From positions 1 through 10,427 of the forward strand of contig JALLAP010001449.1 in the NCBI GenBank assembly GCA_036939355.1: a stretch of 10,427 nucleotides of DNA, in the 5' to 3' direction. Both the position numbers and the translations under genes were made by a program. The notes beneath the pieces are model-generated. The model was given only the letters and a program-made list of their open reading frames with translations, was not told where the DNA came from and searched no databases. Positions 1-6,798 of the stretch are shown piece by piece. Source of the stretch: Thalassiosira profunda (taxonomy: Eukaryota > Bacillariophyta > Thalassiosirophyceae > Thalassiosirales > Thalassiosiraceae). Each line of letters starts with the position of its first letter. The first letter of the stretch is position 1.

Positions 1-2
1 AG

Positions 3-848
3 TACGGGAGCGGGGACGTCCAGGGCTTCTTCTCCGTCGACACGGTCACCCTCGCCGACGATTTGGCCGTGACCGGCCAGAAGTTTGCCGAAGTGAACGA
101 CGCGGGGGGATTGGGCATGGGATACGTGATGGGCAAATTTGACGGTATTCTTGGGTTGGGATTCGAGGGATTGGCCCTCGGGGGCGCCACGACAGTCTTC
201 AAGAACGCCATCGATCAGGGAGTGGTCAGCCAGCCCATGTTTGCGTTCGATTTGGGGAACCAGAAGGACGGGGAGCTCACCTTTGGGGGATACGGTGAGT
301 GCATACCTTTGTTGTGCTTGATTTTGGGAGGGGGCTGCAATTGTTGCAATATGCTCACATGATGTGTCACATTTCTCGTTCTCCTCTCAGACGACTCCAA
401 GTTCACGGGGGAGATCACCTGGACGCCCCTCTCGGAGCCCAAGTACTGGCAGATCGACATTGAGGATATCGCGGCTGGATCGTACTCCTCCGGCGCCACC
501 AACGGCATCGTCGACTCGGGCACCTCCCTCATCACCGGGCCCAGCGCGACCATTATGAAGATTGCCACCTCGGTGGGAGCCACGCCCAACCTCCTCGGAC
601 AGTACACCATCGACTGCGAGAAGGTGGCGACCCTTCCGGACCTGGTGTTCCACATCAACGGCAAGGAGTGGCCGGTGCCTGGAAAGGACCTCGTGATCCA
701 GGCCTCGGGCACGTGCCTCTTTGCGCTGATGGGAATGGATATTCCCACCGGCCCGCAGTGGATTTTGGGAGACGTCTTCATGCGCCAGTATTACACCATC
801 TTCGACTATGGAAACCAGAGGGTCGGCTTTGCCACCCCCAACTACTAA
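3..848 (+). CDS. Pepsin/cathepsin D-like aspartic protease (family A1), C-terminal part, 5' end outside window
   Basis: Two exons, 3-294 and 391-848, join to give 249 visible residues ending in TAA. The fragment opens on the flap motif YGSG (residues 1-4), whose Tyr covers the substrate in pepsins, and continues with FDGILGLGF (46-54). The second catalytic motif is VDSGTSL (138-144), with D139 the catalytic aspartate. Near the end are WILGDVFMRQYYTIFD (221-236) and RVGFA (241-245). C173 and C206 match the C-terminal disulfide of pepsins. The small cysteine loop that often precedes the second catalytic Asp is absent. The first catalytic DTG and any signal peptide and propeptide lie left of the window. 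Family members cleave proteins at acidic pH in lysosome-like or secretory compartments. The stop lies only 88 bp from the stop of the convergent neighbour, so 3' ends probably overlap. Family assignment is firm; compartment is inferred. Confidence 0.93.
295..390 (+). other. Spliceosomal intron (96 bp) in the aspartic protease gene
   Basis: The donor is G|GTGAGT at 295 and the acceptor is CTCCTCTCAG ending at 390. Splicing joins G294 to AC391-392 as a GAC codon and restores the pepsin alignment (FGGYDDSKFTGEITW). Without splicing the frame reaches a TGA at 360-362. A pyrimidine-rich tract precedes the acceptor. Confidence 0.93.
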
Positions 849-936
849 CTGCTTTCTGTCGAGGAGCAACCCGCTGTGTAAATACTACCGATGAAGCTGT
901 CGAATTGTTGTCCAGACTAAAATAATAGAGCATCTA
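849..936. other. Convergent 3' intergenic gap (88 bp)
   Basis: Only 88 bp separate the stop codons of the aspartic protease and the PIG-L/TLDc gene. The stretch is AT-richer than its surroundings. It must carry both polyadenylation regions, unless the 3' UTRs extend into the opposing genes. I see no canonical AATAAA. Confidence 0.5.
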
Positions 937-2643
937 TTAGAGATAATCAAAATTGACCGAAGAAAAGCCCCACACCTCGACATCCAGCACCTCAAACACC
1001 CCATCCTTCCCAGACACCAATGGCTCGTTGCCAAACGCCGCGCAGCGAGCGGTTGTTCCCCTGGCAAATCTGTCCTCGAGGCAAAGGCCAAATCCCTCGT
1101 CCGATTCTCCCGTGCTTGCGCCTCCGCCGAAGGCAACCAGGCGGCGGGAGGCGCTCGAGACTATTCTCTTGGAATCAGCTGAGTACTTTCCGTAGACATC
1201 AATGTCCGTTTTGCCATCCTTCCCTTCACATATTCGGAACAAGCAAGACCTCGCCGCACTCCCAACAACATCTGCTGTGGGTATCAACGGAACGTCGGCA
1301 AATCCGCCAATCAAGGCTCCTGCTGAAGTTTTGACAACCAGAATTGTGGACGACGTATCTCCCGGCTTTCTATTCCAGTCCTCCATCTTCTTTTGGAACG
1401 CCACGAACGAGTCCCCATCCCTCGGCAGACTGTAAAGGCGCTTCCACGGCCGGTGGTGGAGATTAGGCGGGAGGACGGCCTTTCTCAAAGCATTCATTTG
1501 TGTAGTGGTCAAGAGAAATGTTGAGGCTGGCTCCTCGTCTTCGATCGTAACCACTGATGGTAGAGTTGCAACATCATCGTCTTCGATATCCTCGTACATA
1601 GGCACCTCAATTGTTGCCAGCTTTTGCAAATCATTGATGAAGGTATACCGGCTGAACATCACGCTGAGGCGACGGTACCACACGAACTGGCTGTGGTGGG
1701 CGGCCATCGCCCTCCACACCAGTAGTGGCTCCACTATCCGACAATGCAAGGTCTTATCATCAGGAGCAGCGATTGTTCCAGAGAAGGCTTGTATTTGCGG
1801 GCCCTTGCCCCTCCACAGCAGCCCGCCGAGCAGAAAGTACGCAAGGTAGCACAATGTCTGAAAGAGCCGGATGAAGAGGTGCGGTATGATGTCCACAAAT
1901 GCCCACAGGAAGTATTTGTGCAGTGGATTGGCGATTGTCCGCAATGTGTACACCGAAACATTCATCTGCATCTTGTCGACTGTATCTTTTGTTTCTTGAC
2001 GCAATTGCAGCGTTGCCTTCGGTTCCGATCCTTTTCCGCGTGCTATGCAGCACTTTTCCTCTAAAAGATGCTGCACTCCTTTGTATGTATCCACGTGATT
2101 TGGATGCCCCGACACCCCGCCTCTATCAAATGTGAGTATGTTGAGATTGACGGACTGCATCGATTTCTCGGTTGGTTTTGTTTGTGCACCGTTCTTCTGA
2201 GAAAAGACCCAGGGGTGGGTTGCATCGGCATCGGGACCAGAGAGGATGTAATCATGTTGCTTTCCCGACGTCGCTGCATCTGCAGATACTGCGGGTGCAA
2301 TTTTCTTGCTAATCTGCTCCATCACCGCCCCCGCCACAACATCGGGGTCCCACACCTCATTCGGCCCATCCTTCATCCGAACATCGTCCAGCACCGTCAC
2401 CGCACCTGCACCATCCTTTCCATTCTGGACGCCGATGACAGCACACGCTTTCTGCAATTCTCGGGCGCGCACCGGCCCGTCGGAGGGGTCGCGGTAGTCC
2501 CCGTTGCTCAGGCACAGCACCCGGACGAGGGGTGGGCCCTCGTCTCGTGAGCCGAGGAGGGTGCGGAGGGTGGGGATGAAAAACATCGCCTCGTCGTCCG
2601 GGTGGGCCGTGACGAGGAGCCAGACGTCTTGGCAGCGATGCAT
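937..2643 (-). CDS. N-acetylglucosaminyl-phosphatidylinositol de-N-acetylase (PIG-L) fused to a C-terminal TLDc domain
   Basis: A single uninterrupted 568-residue frame. Residues 1-340 are PIG-L: AHPDDE (13-18, with H14 and D17 as expected zinc ligands), LCLSNGDY (43-50), TFDRGGVSGHPNH (171-183, the distal zinc histidine) and the family C-terminal block HHSQFVWYRRLSVMFSRYTF (316-335). The family removes acetate from GlcNAc-PI on the cytosolic face of the ER, the second step of GPI-anchor synthesis. Residues 112-166 are an insertion relative to the human enzyme, and 244-277 are a hydrophobic membrane-associating stretch. An acidic linker (341-375) leads to a TLDc domain (about 376-560): RPWKRLYSLPRDGDSF (398-413), GALIGGFAD (442-450), LVAFGGG (502-508), GFGLCLEDRF (517-526), CAAFGNEPL (534-542) and FEVLDVEVWGF (550-560). 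No N-terminal membrane segment is seen. An in-frame TAG at 2665-2667 supports the ATG at 2643, although a spliced upstream exon is not excluded. Domain calls are firm; function of the fusion is unknown. Confidence 0.9.
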   Translation of the reverse strand: MHRCQDVWLLVTAHPDDEAMFFIPTLRTLLGSRDEGPPLVRVLCLSNGDYRDPSDGPVRARELQKACAVIGVQNGKDGAGAVTVLDDVRMKDGPNEVWDPDVVAGAVMEQISKKIAPAVSADAATSGKQHDYILSGPDADATHPWVFSQKNGAQTKPTEKSMQSVNLNILTFDRGGVSGHPNHVDTYKGVQHLLEEKCCIARGKGSEPKATLQLRQETKDTVDKMQMNVSVYTLRTIANPLHKYFLWAFVDIIPHLFIRLFQTLCYLAYFLLGGLLWRGKGPQIQAFSGTIAAPDDKTLHCRIVEPLLVWRAMAAHHSQFVWYRRLSVMFSRYTFINDLQKLATIEVPMYEDIEDDDVATLPSVVTIEDEEPASTFLLTTTQMNALRKAVLPPNLHHRPWKRLYSLPRDGDSFVAFQKKMEDWNRKPGDTSSTILVVKTSAGALIGGFADVPLIPTADVVGSAARSCLFRICEGKDGKTDIDVYGKYSADSKRIVSSASRRLVAFGGGASTGESDEGFGLCLEDRFARGTTARCAAFGNEPLVSGKDGVFEVLDVEVWGFSSVNFDYL

Positions 2644-2903
2644 AATTGTCGGCGGCGTGATGGGCTACCGCGCCCCCGATGCTCACCAGCCGTCGTCGTC
2701 CTCAGTTAGTTGTGGCCGCCGGCAGGCGCAGCGCTTTGTTGGCCGCTTCTTTGATGCGGCAGCTTTACCTCGGCAGGGCCTGAATTTCAACTCTCGCTAC
2801 TTAGATAAAAGCACGGGAAAAGTAAATGAATTGGGAGAGACCTAAAGTTAGATATCTGAATAGCTCTACTCAAGTCATCGTCAGGGCGGACTGGAGTCGA
2901 CGC

Positions 2904-2945
2904 AACGAACGCAGAACGCAGAACACAGAACACAGAAGCAAGAAC
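2904..2945. repeat. Imperfect heptanucleotide tandem repeat, about six units
   Basis: Successive 7-base units are AACGAAC, GCAGAAC, GCAGAAC, ACAGAAC, ACAGAAG and CAAGAAC, with consensus roughly RCAGAAC. The two central pairs are identical within each pair. It lies about 280 bp upstream of the transporter ATG and about 260 bp upstream of the PIG-L/TLDc ATG. Confidence 0.8.
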
Positions 2946-3045
2946 AATGGGGCGATGACAAAGAATGGGCCGGCACCCGACGCCGAACCCGCGTGGACGG
3001 CGCTTGATCGCTCATAAATACCCAACCGATGCACATGAGCTGAAA

Positions 3046-3053
3046 TTTGGCGC
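3046..3053 (+). promoter_or_regulatory. E2F-like site TTTGGCGC
   Basis: The sequence matches the E2F/DP consensus TTTSSCGC exactly and continues GCGG. It sits 176 bp upstream of the transporter ATG. E2F factors control S-phase genes in animals, plants and many algae. One 8-base match can arise by chance, so the role is a guess. Confidence 0.3.
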
Positions 3054-3092
3054 GCGGCTATTGAGGATTTCGTATCGCATACGTCGTGGCTC

Positions 3093-3142
3093 TGCACCGC
3101 TCGGTGCATGCATTCACCGAACACCTGCACCGTTCCTGCACC
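3093..3142. promoter_or_regulatory. Clustered TGCACC motifs with a perfect inverted pair
   Basis: TGCACCG (3093-3099), two bases, then CGGTGCA (3102-3108) form a perfect 7-bp dyad. Further direct copies of TGCACC begin at 3126 and 3137, giving four copies in 50 bp. The cluster ends 86 bp upstream of the transporter ATG, a reasonable place for a transcription-factor site or 5' UTR element. No factor is recognised. Confidence 0.35.
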
Positions 3143-3228
3143 ACGTTGGACCACAGCGGCATCGACGCTGCAATTTAACCCTTCACAAGCGCTCTAGAAG
3201 TGCTGAGCTGTAGGTGACAAGAATTGCA

Positions 3229-5094
3229 ATGAACTTCGAGGCCATCGACCCTTCCCCGCTCCTCTCGGCAGGCGAAGCCGGACATGATGCTCCAACCGCA
3301 CTCACTGACTTCCACAAGAAGGCATGCACTGCGCCCTCGTGGCGCCATCCAATCCAATCCACCGACGCCTACCTCCAGAGACTCTCCTCCGCCTTCACGT
3401 GGAAGTTCCTCTCCTGGTTGGCCATCGACAACTTTGCCCTGAGCGGGGGCGTCACGACGCTTCTCTGGTCTGTTGGGCTGCCTCTGTTCAAGGAGATGGG
3501 CATCGACGCGTCGCGGCAGCAACTTTATGCGACCATGATCATCAGTCCGTTTGCGTTGAAGCCGTTCATCGGGGTGGCGAGCGACCTGTTTATTGTGCGA
3601 GGATACAACAAACGCTATTTGGCGCTGTTCTCGATCGTTTTGGGTTTGGTGGGATGCTCGGCATTATTGGTGCTATTTCACTCGGGGTCGGCTTCGACGG
3701 CTCTAGCCCAGGGTCCGGACTCGGTGCACCGCCTGGCCGACCTCACTGTTGTGTGCTTCTTCGCCATGAACTTGGAAGGGTCCACGCTGGAAATGCTGGG
3801 CGAGGGAAAGTACTCGGAACTCATGCGGTTGCACCCCGAGTCGGGCTCGTCGATCATCACCTTCAAGTTCGTCTGGGGCCTCGTGGGCATAATTCTCGTC
3901 CAGACATTCGTTGGAATTCTGTCGGACACAGGGCATTTCCACATATTGTTTTGGATTGCGCTGGGGCTCCTCCTCGCGCCGTTATATCCCACAGTGCGGG
4001 GCTGGATACCTGAGAAGAAGAGAACCGTGGACGAAGCAGGTCTAAAGAGGCTGTGCTGCGGCGATCGATTCATGTTTGATAAAGATCTTTTCCAGAAGAA
4101 GCAAACGCCCTTCGTGGCCATTGCAATGAGCGGTATGGCGGCACCAGTCATGTCGGCTGTCAGCGTCTACGCCGACTTGGGCGTCGGGTTGGTGTGCTCG
4201 GGCTTCGTCCTCGTGGCTCTGGCGGCGACAACCTACTTCGTGTTCCCGTGGAGGTTCTTCCGCGTCACGATGGGCTTGATGCTGTTGCTGTTGTGCCGGG
4301 TCAGAATGACATCTGGGCTGAGCTACTTCTACACTGCGAACAGCCAGTGTATGTCAGATGGTAAGAGCATGTGCAATGCGTCCTGTGAATCCGGGCCTGC
4401 GCAGTATCTCACAACTCCGTTCTGTATTCTAGGGCCCCACTTCAGTTATACGTTTTACATCACGCTGACGGGTGTCGTTGGGTCCATCGTTCATCTCATT
4501 GCGGTGATGCTCTACCAGACAACTATGAGCTCGTGGAGATATCGGCCAGCCTTGATATTTTCGATGACAATTGGATCTCTTGCCACTGTTGTGGACTTGA
4601 TCATCATCAATCGGTGGAATGTCGCGCTCGGCATTCCTGACAGAGTCTTCTTTCTACTGGGAAACGCGACGTTCGAGAATCTTACAAACATTTTACATGC
4701 AATACCGATGAGCGCCCTCTCTGCAAAGCTAGCACCGCCTGGTATGGAATCAGCGGTCTTTGCATACTCTGTGGGCATTGGCACGTTTTGCTTCATGTTC
4801 ACCAATCTGCTGGGCTCTGGAATTATTGGATGGTCCGGAATGCAGACAGTGGGCGAGGGCTGCAATTTTGACGACCTGCCGCGTCTCCTTGTCATCTTCC
4901 AGATATTGATCCCGTTGGCGGTGGGCATTCCGGCGACGTTCTTCATCCCCAATGTCCTCCAGACGGAGCAATTGATGGACTGGCCGAAGGAACACTGGTA
5001 CGAAGACGAGAGCAAGGATGAGGAGCAAACGTACGACTCGGATGAAGAGGCTAACGGAGCTGTTGCAGTGCAGGTTGAGCCTCTTCTTGTATGA
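3229..5094 (+). CDS. BT1-family (folate/biopterin transporter-like) multi-pass membrane protein
   Basis: Single exon of 621 residues from the ATG at 3229; the frame is open a little upstream but has no earlier ATG. The family signature after the first helices is SPFALKPFIGVASD (106-119), where BT1 proteins carry the W/A-LKP-x-G-x-SD motif. About twelve hydrophobic segments follow, roughly at 70-88, 101-122, 129-150, 172-182, 212-231, 237-252, 294-316, 319-338, 345-358, 404-428, 440-459, 507-534 and 553-573. LSAKLAPPGMESAVFAY (497-513) matches the late BT1 block. The C-terminal tail (from about 579) is acidic and cytosolic. Characterised relatives move folates, biopterin or S-adenosylmethionine in trypanosomatids, plants and cyanobacteria; the substrate here cannot be read from sequence. 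Near the N-terminus, DPSPLL (7-12) fits the [DE]xxxL[LI] vacuolar/lysosomal sorting motif. It is divergent from the PIG-L/TLDc gene. Family assignment is good; substrate and membrane are inferred. Confidence 0.82.
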   Translation: MNFEAIDPSPLLSAGEAGHDAPTALTDFHKKACTAPSWRHPIQSTDAYLQRLSSAFTWKFLSWLAIDNFALSGGVTTLLWSVGLPLFKEMGIDASRQQLYATMIISPFALKPFIGVASDLFIVRGYNKRYLALFSIVLGLVGCSALLVLFHSGSASTALAQGPDSVHRLADLTVVCFFAMNLEGSTLEMLGEGKYSELMRLHPESGSSIITFKFVWGLVGIILVQTFVGILSDTGHFHILFWIALGLLLAPLYPTVRGWIPEKKRTVDEAGLKRLCCGDRFMFDKDLFQKKQTPFVAIAMSGMAAPVMSAVSVYADLGVGLVCSGFVLVALAATTYFVFPWRFFRVTMGLMLLLLCRVRMTSGLSYFYTANSQCMSDGKSMCNASCESGPAQYLTTPFCILGPHFSYTFYITLTGVVGSIVHLIAVMLYQTTMSSWRYRPALIFSMTIGSLATVVDLIIINRWNVALGIPDRVFFLLGNATFENLTNILHAIPMSALSAKLAPPGMESAVFAYSVGIGTFCFMFTNLLGSGIIGWSGMQTVGEGCNFDDLPRLLVIFQILIPLAVGIPATFFIPNVLQTEQLMDWPKEHWYEDESKDEEQTYDSDEEANGAVAVQVEPLLV

Positions 5095-5542
5095 GGGAGG
5101 CTCAGCCAGAGCATCGACGGTGTGGGTGTTGGTGATACCAGAGATACTTTAGTGCAGTTATCTAATTACTTTGAGGTCCAGTCATCAATAAGCCTCGTTT
5201 GATATTGAGGAGGCTACTGATATCCGCAAGTAATTGTAGACAATGCAAGGTCTCAGGCAGAAGCAGGCTTGGTTGTTGGGGCACAAGCAAGCAAGCTCTT
5301 GGGTGCGTGACCGTCACGTGCTTGGCGTGATTTTTAGCCGTTGCAAAAGCCGCGCCCCGCCCAACCGCCCGCTCGACCGTAGGAGACAGGAGACTCAGCA
5401 TCCTCAATCATTACGGGTGCGGTAGGCACCGCGCAAGCTCTGGAGCACATGGGCGCGGAGTGTGAATTTCCTGGAGAGGAAAGAGGGACAGTCCAACAAA
5501 TATCTACAAAGGCGGTGCACCACTTTACATCGGTGGAAAACA
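5095..5542. promoter_or_regulatory. Intergenic region upstream of the sulfotransferase-like gene
   Basis: 448 bp between the transporter stop and the sulfotransferase ATG must hold the transporter 3' UTR and the downstream promoter. The one clear element is a dyad with a G-box core (5306-5320). I see no TATA box, no RNA gene and no credible coding frame. Confidence 0.45.
5306..5320. promoter_or_regulatory. 13-bp palindrome overlapping a CACGTG (G-box/E-box) core
   Basis: CGTGAC (5306-5311), one base, then GTCACG (5313-5318) form a perfect dyad, and CACGTG occupies 5315-5320. CACGTG and TGACG/CGTCA cores are typical bZIP or bHLH targets. The dyad ends 222 bp before the sulfotransferase ATG, a plausible promoter distance. 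Its role is inferred only. Confidence 0.35.
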
Positions 5543-6601
5543 ATGAAACAATCCGCGATGCCCCGGCTAATCTCGCCCCATTACCCCATCGTGGCGCTGG
5601 TTCTCCTCACATTGTCGTCATACCGCGTATTCATCTCCACCGTCGGGCTGTCACGGATGTCCGACAAGGCTGCTGCAGTTTACATGGCCGAGTTCTACCC
5701 TCCCAAATCTCAACGGGCCATCCTTGACGAGCAGCTCGCGTCGTACGAGCGGGTGCCGCCGACGCTGTCCAACCTGCGCACCTTCGACGAGTCGAAGCTG
5801 CCCTACCAGTGCGGCATAATTTTCTTCTACCACATCGCCTGCACGGGGGGCTCGGGGATGAATCGATGGCTCGGCAAAGAGAAGGACAACAACGAAAATG
5901 TCACGTATTGGACCCACTGGGGACGACACGATGGGGTGGAGCCGCGGTTCATTGCGGGCATGGAAGAGCAGGTCAGAGATTTGGACCCCTACGAGTGGAG
6001 AATCGTCCACGCGCACGGATTTAGCTTCTTTCCCAACACGAGCGAGCCGTACCTCTATCAGTGGAGGGAAGCGGTGGAGCGGCAGGGGTGTGCCTTTGTC
6101 ATGACGACCATGCTTCGCGATGCCATCGGGCACACCGTCAGCCAAACGAAGGGCATGATCAACCACGATTTCACAACCGGAGCCACAAAACTCACCTCCT
6201 CCGCCAATTTGGATGTGTTTGTCAATCATTTGGAGCCGGAGAACAAAAATCAGCGGGGAATCTTCAATACACAAATCGATTACCTCTTGTACAACCGCGG
6301 CCCGAGAAATCAATACAATGCCACCAAGGAGGAGAAAGTGCGCCGGGCGATGGAGTTGTTGCAACGACACTTCGATATCGTGCTGCTGAGCGATTATGAG
6401 AGGTTCACAGACATCATTTTGAAGGTAACCGGTTGGGAAGGAGTCAAATATCGGCGAGCAAACTCATACAACGGCGAGCTCAACTTCACCGAGAGGGAAG
6501 TGGCCAAGATAAAAGATCTGACAGAGGCCAATGGGGACGTGCTGTTCATCGACGCCGTGAAGCATATATATTACGGGCACCTGGATTACCTTTTGGGTTG
6601 A
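5543..6601 (+). CDS. Type II membrane sulfotransferase-like protein
   Basis: Single exon of 352 residues. The first ATG is at 5543; the frame is open further upstream but without an ATG. Residues 15-33 form a signal-anchor helix, as in Golgi type II enzymes. FFYHIACTGGSGMNRWL (94-110) aligns with the 5'-phosphosulfate loop of PAPS-dependent sulfotransferases (typically HIPKTGGTS), and MLRDAIGHTVSQTK (190-203) aligns with the 3'-phosphate-binding LRDPxxRxxSxY motif, with R192 and S200 retained. FDIVLLSDYERFTDIILKVTGW (277-298) fits the late 'xxGLTExxxxSxxLL' region. Four sequons (N119, N165, N259, N314) fit a lumenal domain. The usual Lys of the PAPS loop is replaced by Cys (C100), so activity may be altered or absent. 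Acceptor substrate is unknown; a carbohydrate is likeliest. Confidence 0.7.
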   Translation: MKQSAMPRLISPHYPIVALVLLTLSSYRVFISTVGLSRMSDKAAAVYMAEFYPPKSQRAILDEQLASYERVPPTLSNLRTFDESKLPYQCGIIFFYHIACTGGSGMNRWLGKEKDNNENVTYWTHWGRHDGVEPRFIAGMEEQVRDLDPYEWRIVHAHGFSFFPNTSEPYLYQWREAVERQGCAFVMTTMLRDAIGHTVSQTKGMINHDFTTGATKLTSSANLDVFVNHLEPENKNQRGIFNTQIDYLLYNRGPRNQYNATKEEKVRRAMELLQRHFDIVLLSDYERFTDIILKVTGWEGVKYRRANSYNGELNFTEREVAKIKDLTEANGDVLFIDAVKHIYYGHLDYLLG

Positions 6602-6798
6602 GGGTAAGTCCATCTACTAATGAACAGATGTATGCCTATTTACAACTTGTTTACTAAAATGATGCCAATTGCTCTGACCTACTCAGAATCACGACGGCTG
6701 CTGGCAGTATGGCTGGTAGTCCGCTGGGTGGTACTCATTCAGTCTCCTGATTGCATCCATCAAATGGTAGCATTGCATCTGCATTTCATGTCCGTTGT
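6602..6798. other. Convergent 3' gap between the sulfotransferase-like and LPMO-like genes
   Basis: 197 bp between two convergent stop codons. It should hold both 3' UTRs. I see no RNA gene or repeat. A GTAAGT at 6604-6609 right after the stop resembles a donor, but no coding use of it is evident. Confidence 0.4.

Larger units (their letters stand above)
2644..3228. promoter_or_regulatory. Divergent intergenic region between the PIG-L/TLDc gene and the BT1 transporter
   Basis: 585 bp lie between two divergent start codons, so this region should hold both promoters. It contains a heptanucleotide repeat (2904-2945), a TATA-like CATAAATA (3013-3020), an E2F-like TTTGGCGC (3046-3053), the dyad CGTAT-CGC-ATACG (3071-3083) and a cluster of TGCACC motifs (3093-3142). 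I see no convincing coding frame. All regulatory roles are inferred from motif and position only. Confidence 0.5.

Noticed and set aside
1740..1754. A 15-base match (GACAATGCAAGGTCT) to 5239-5253
   Set aside because: One exact 15-mer shared within 10 kb is plausible by chance. The flanks differ at once, and one copy lies inside coding sequence.
3214..3228. Possible upstream GTG start for the BT1 transporter
   Set aside because: Eukaryotic nuclear genes rarely start at GTG. The ATG at 3229 is the first in frame and leaves all family motifs intact.
4512..5114. A 200-codon minus-strand frame opposite the BT1 transporter
   Set aside because: It is antisense to a hydrophobic membrane-protein gene, which often yields such open frames. 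No motif was seen.
5462..5542. Possible GTG-started N-terminal extension of the sulfotransferase-like protein
   Set aside because: The ATG at 5543 is the first in frame and places the signal-anchor helix at residues 15-33, the usual type II position.
5651..6370. A 239-codon minus-strand frame inside the sulfotransferase-like gene
   Set aside because: It mirrors the real gene in another frame and shows no domain, signal or conserved pattern.
6604..6627. GTAAGT ... CTAAT ... ACAG right after the sulfotransferase stop, resembling a 24-base mini-intron
   Set aside because: The TGA comes first, 24 bases is too short for the 80-96 bp introns seen here, and no conserved protein follows.
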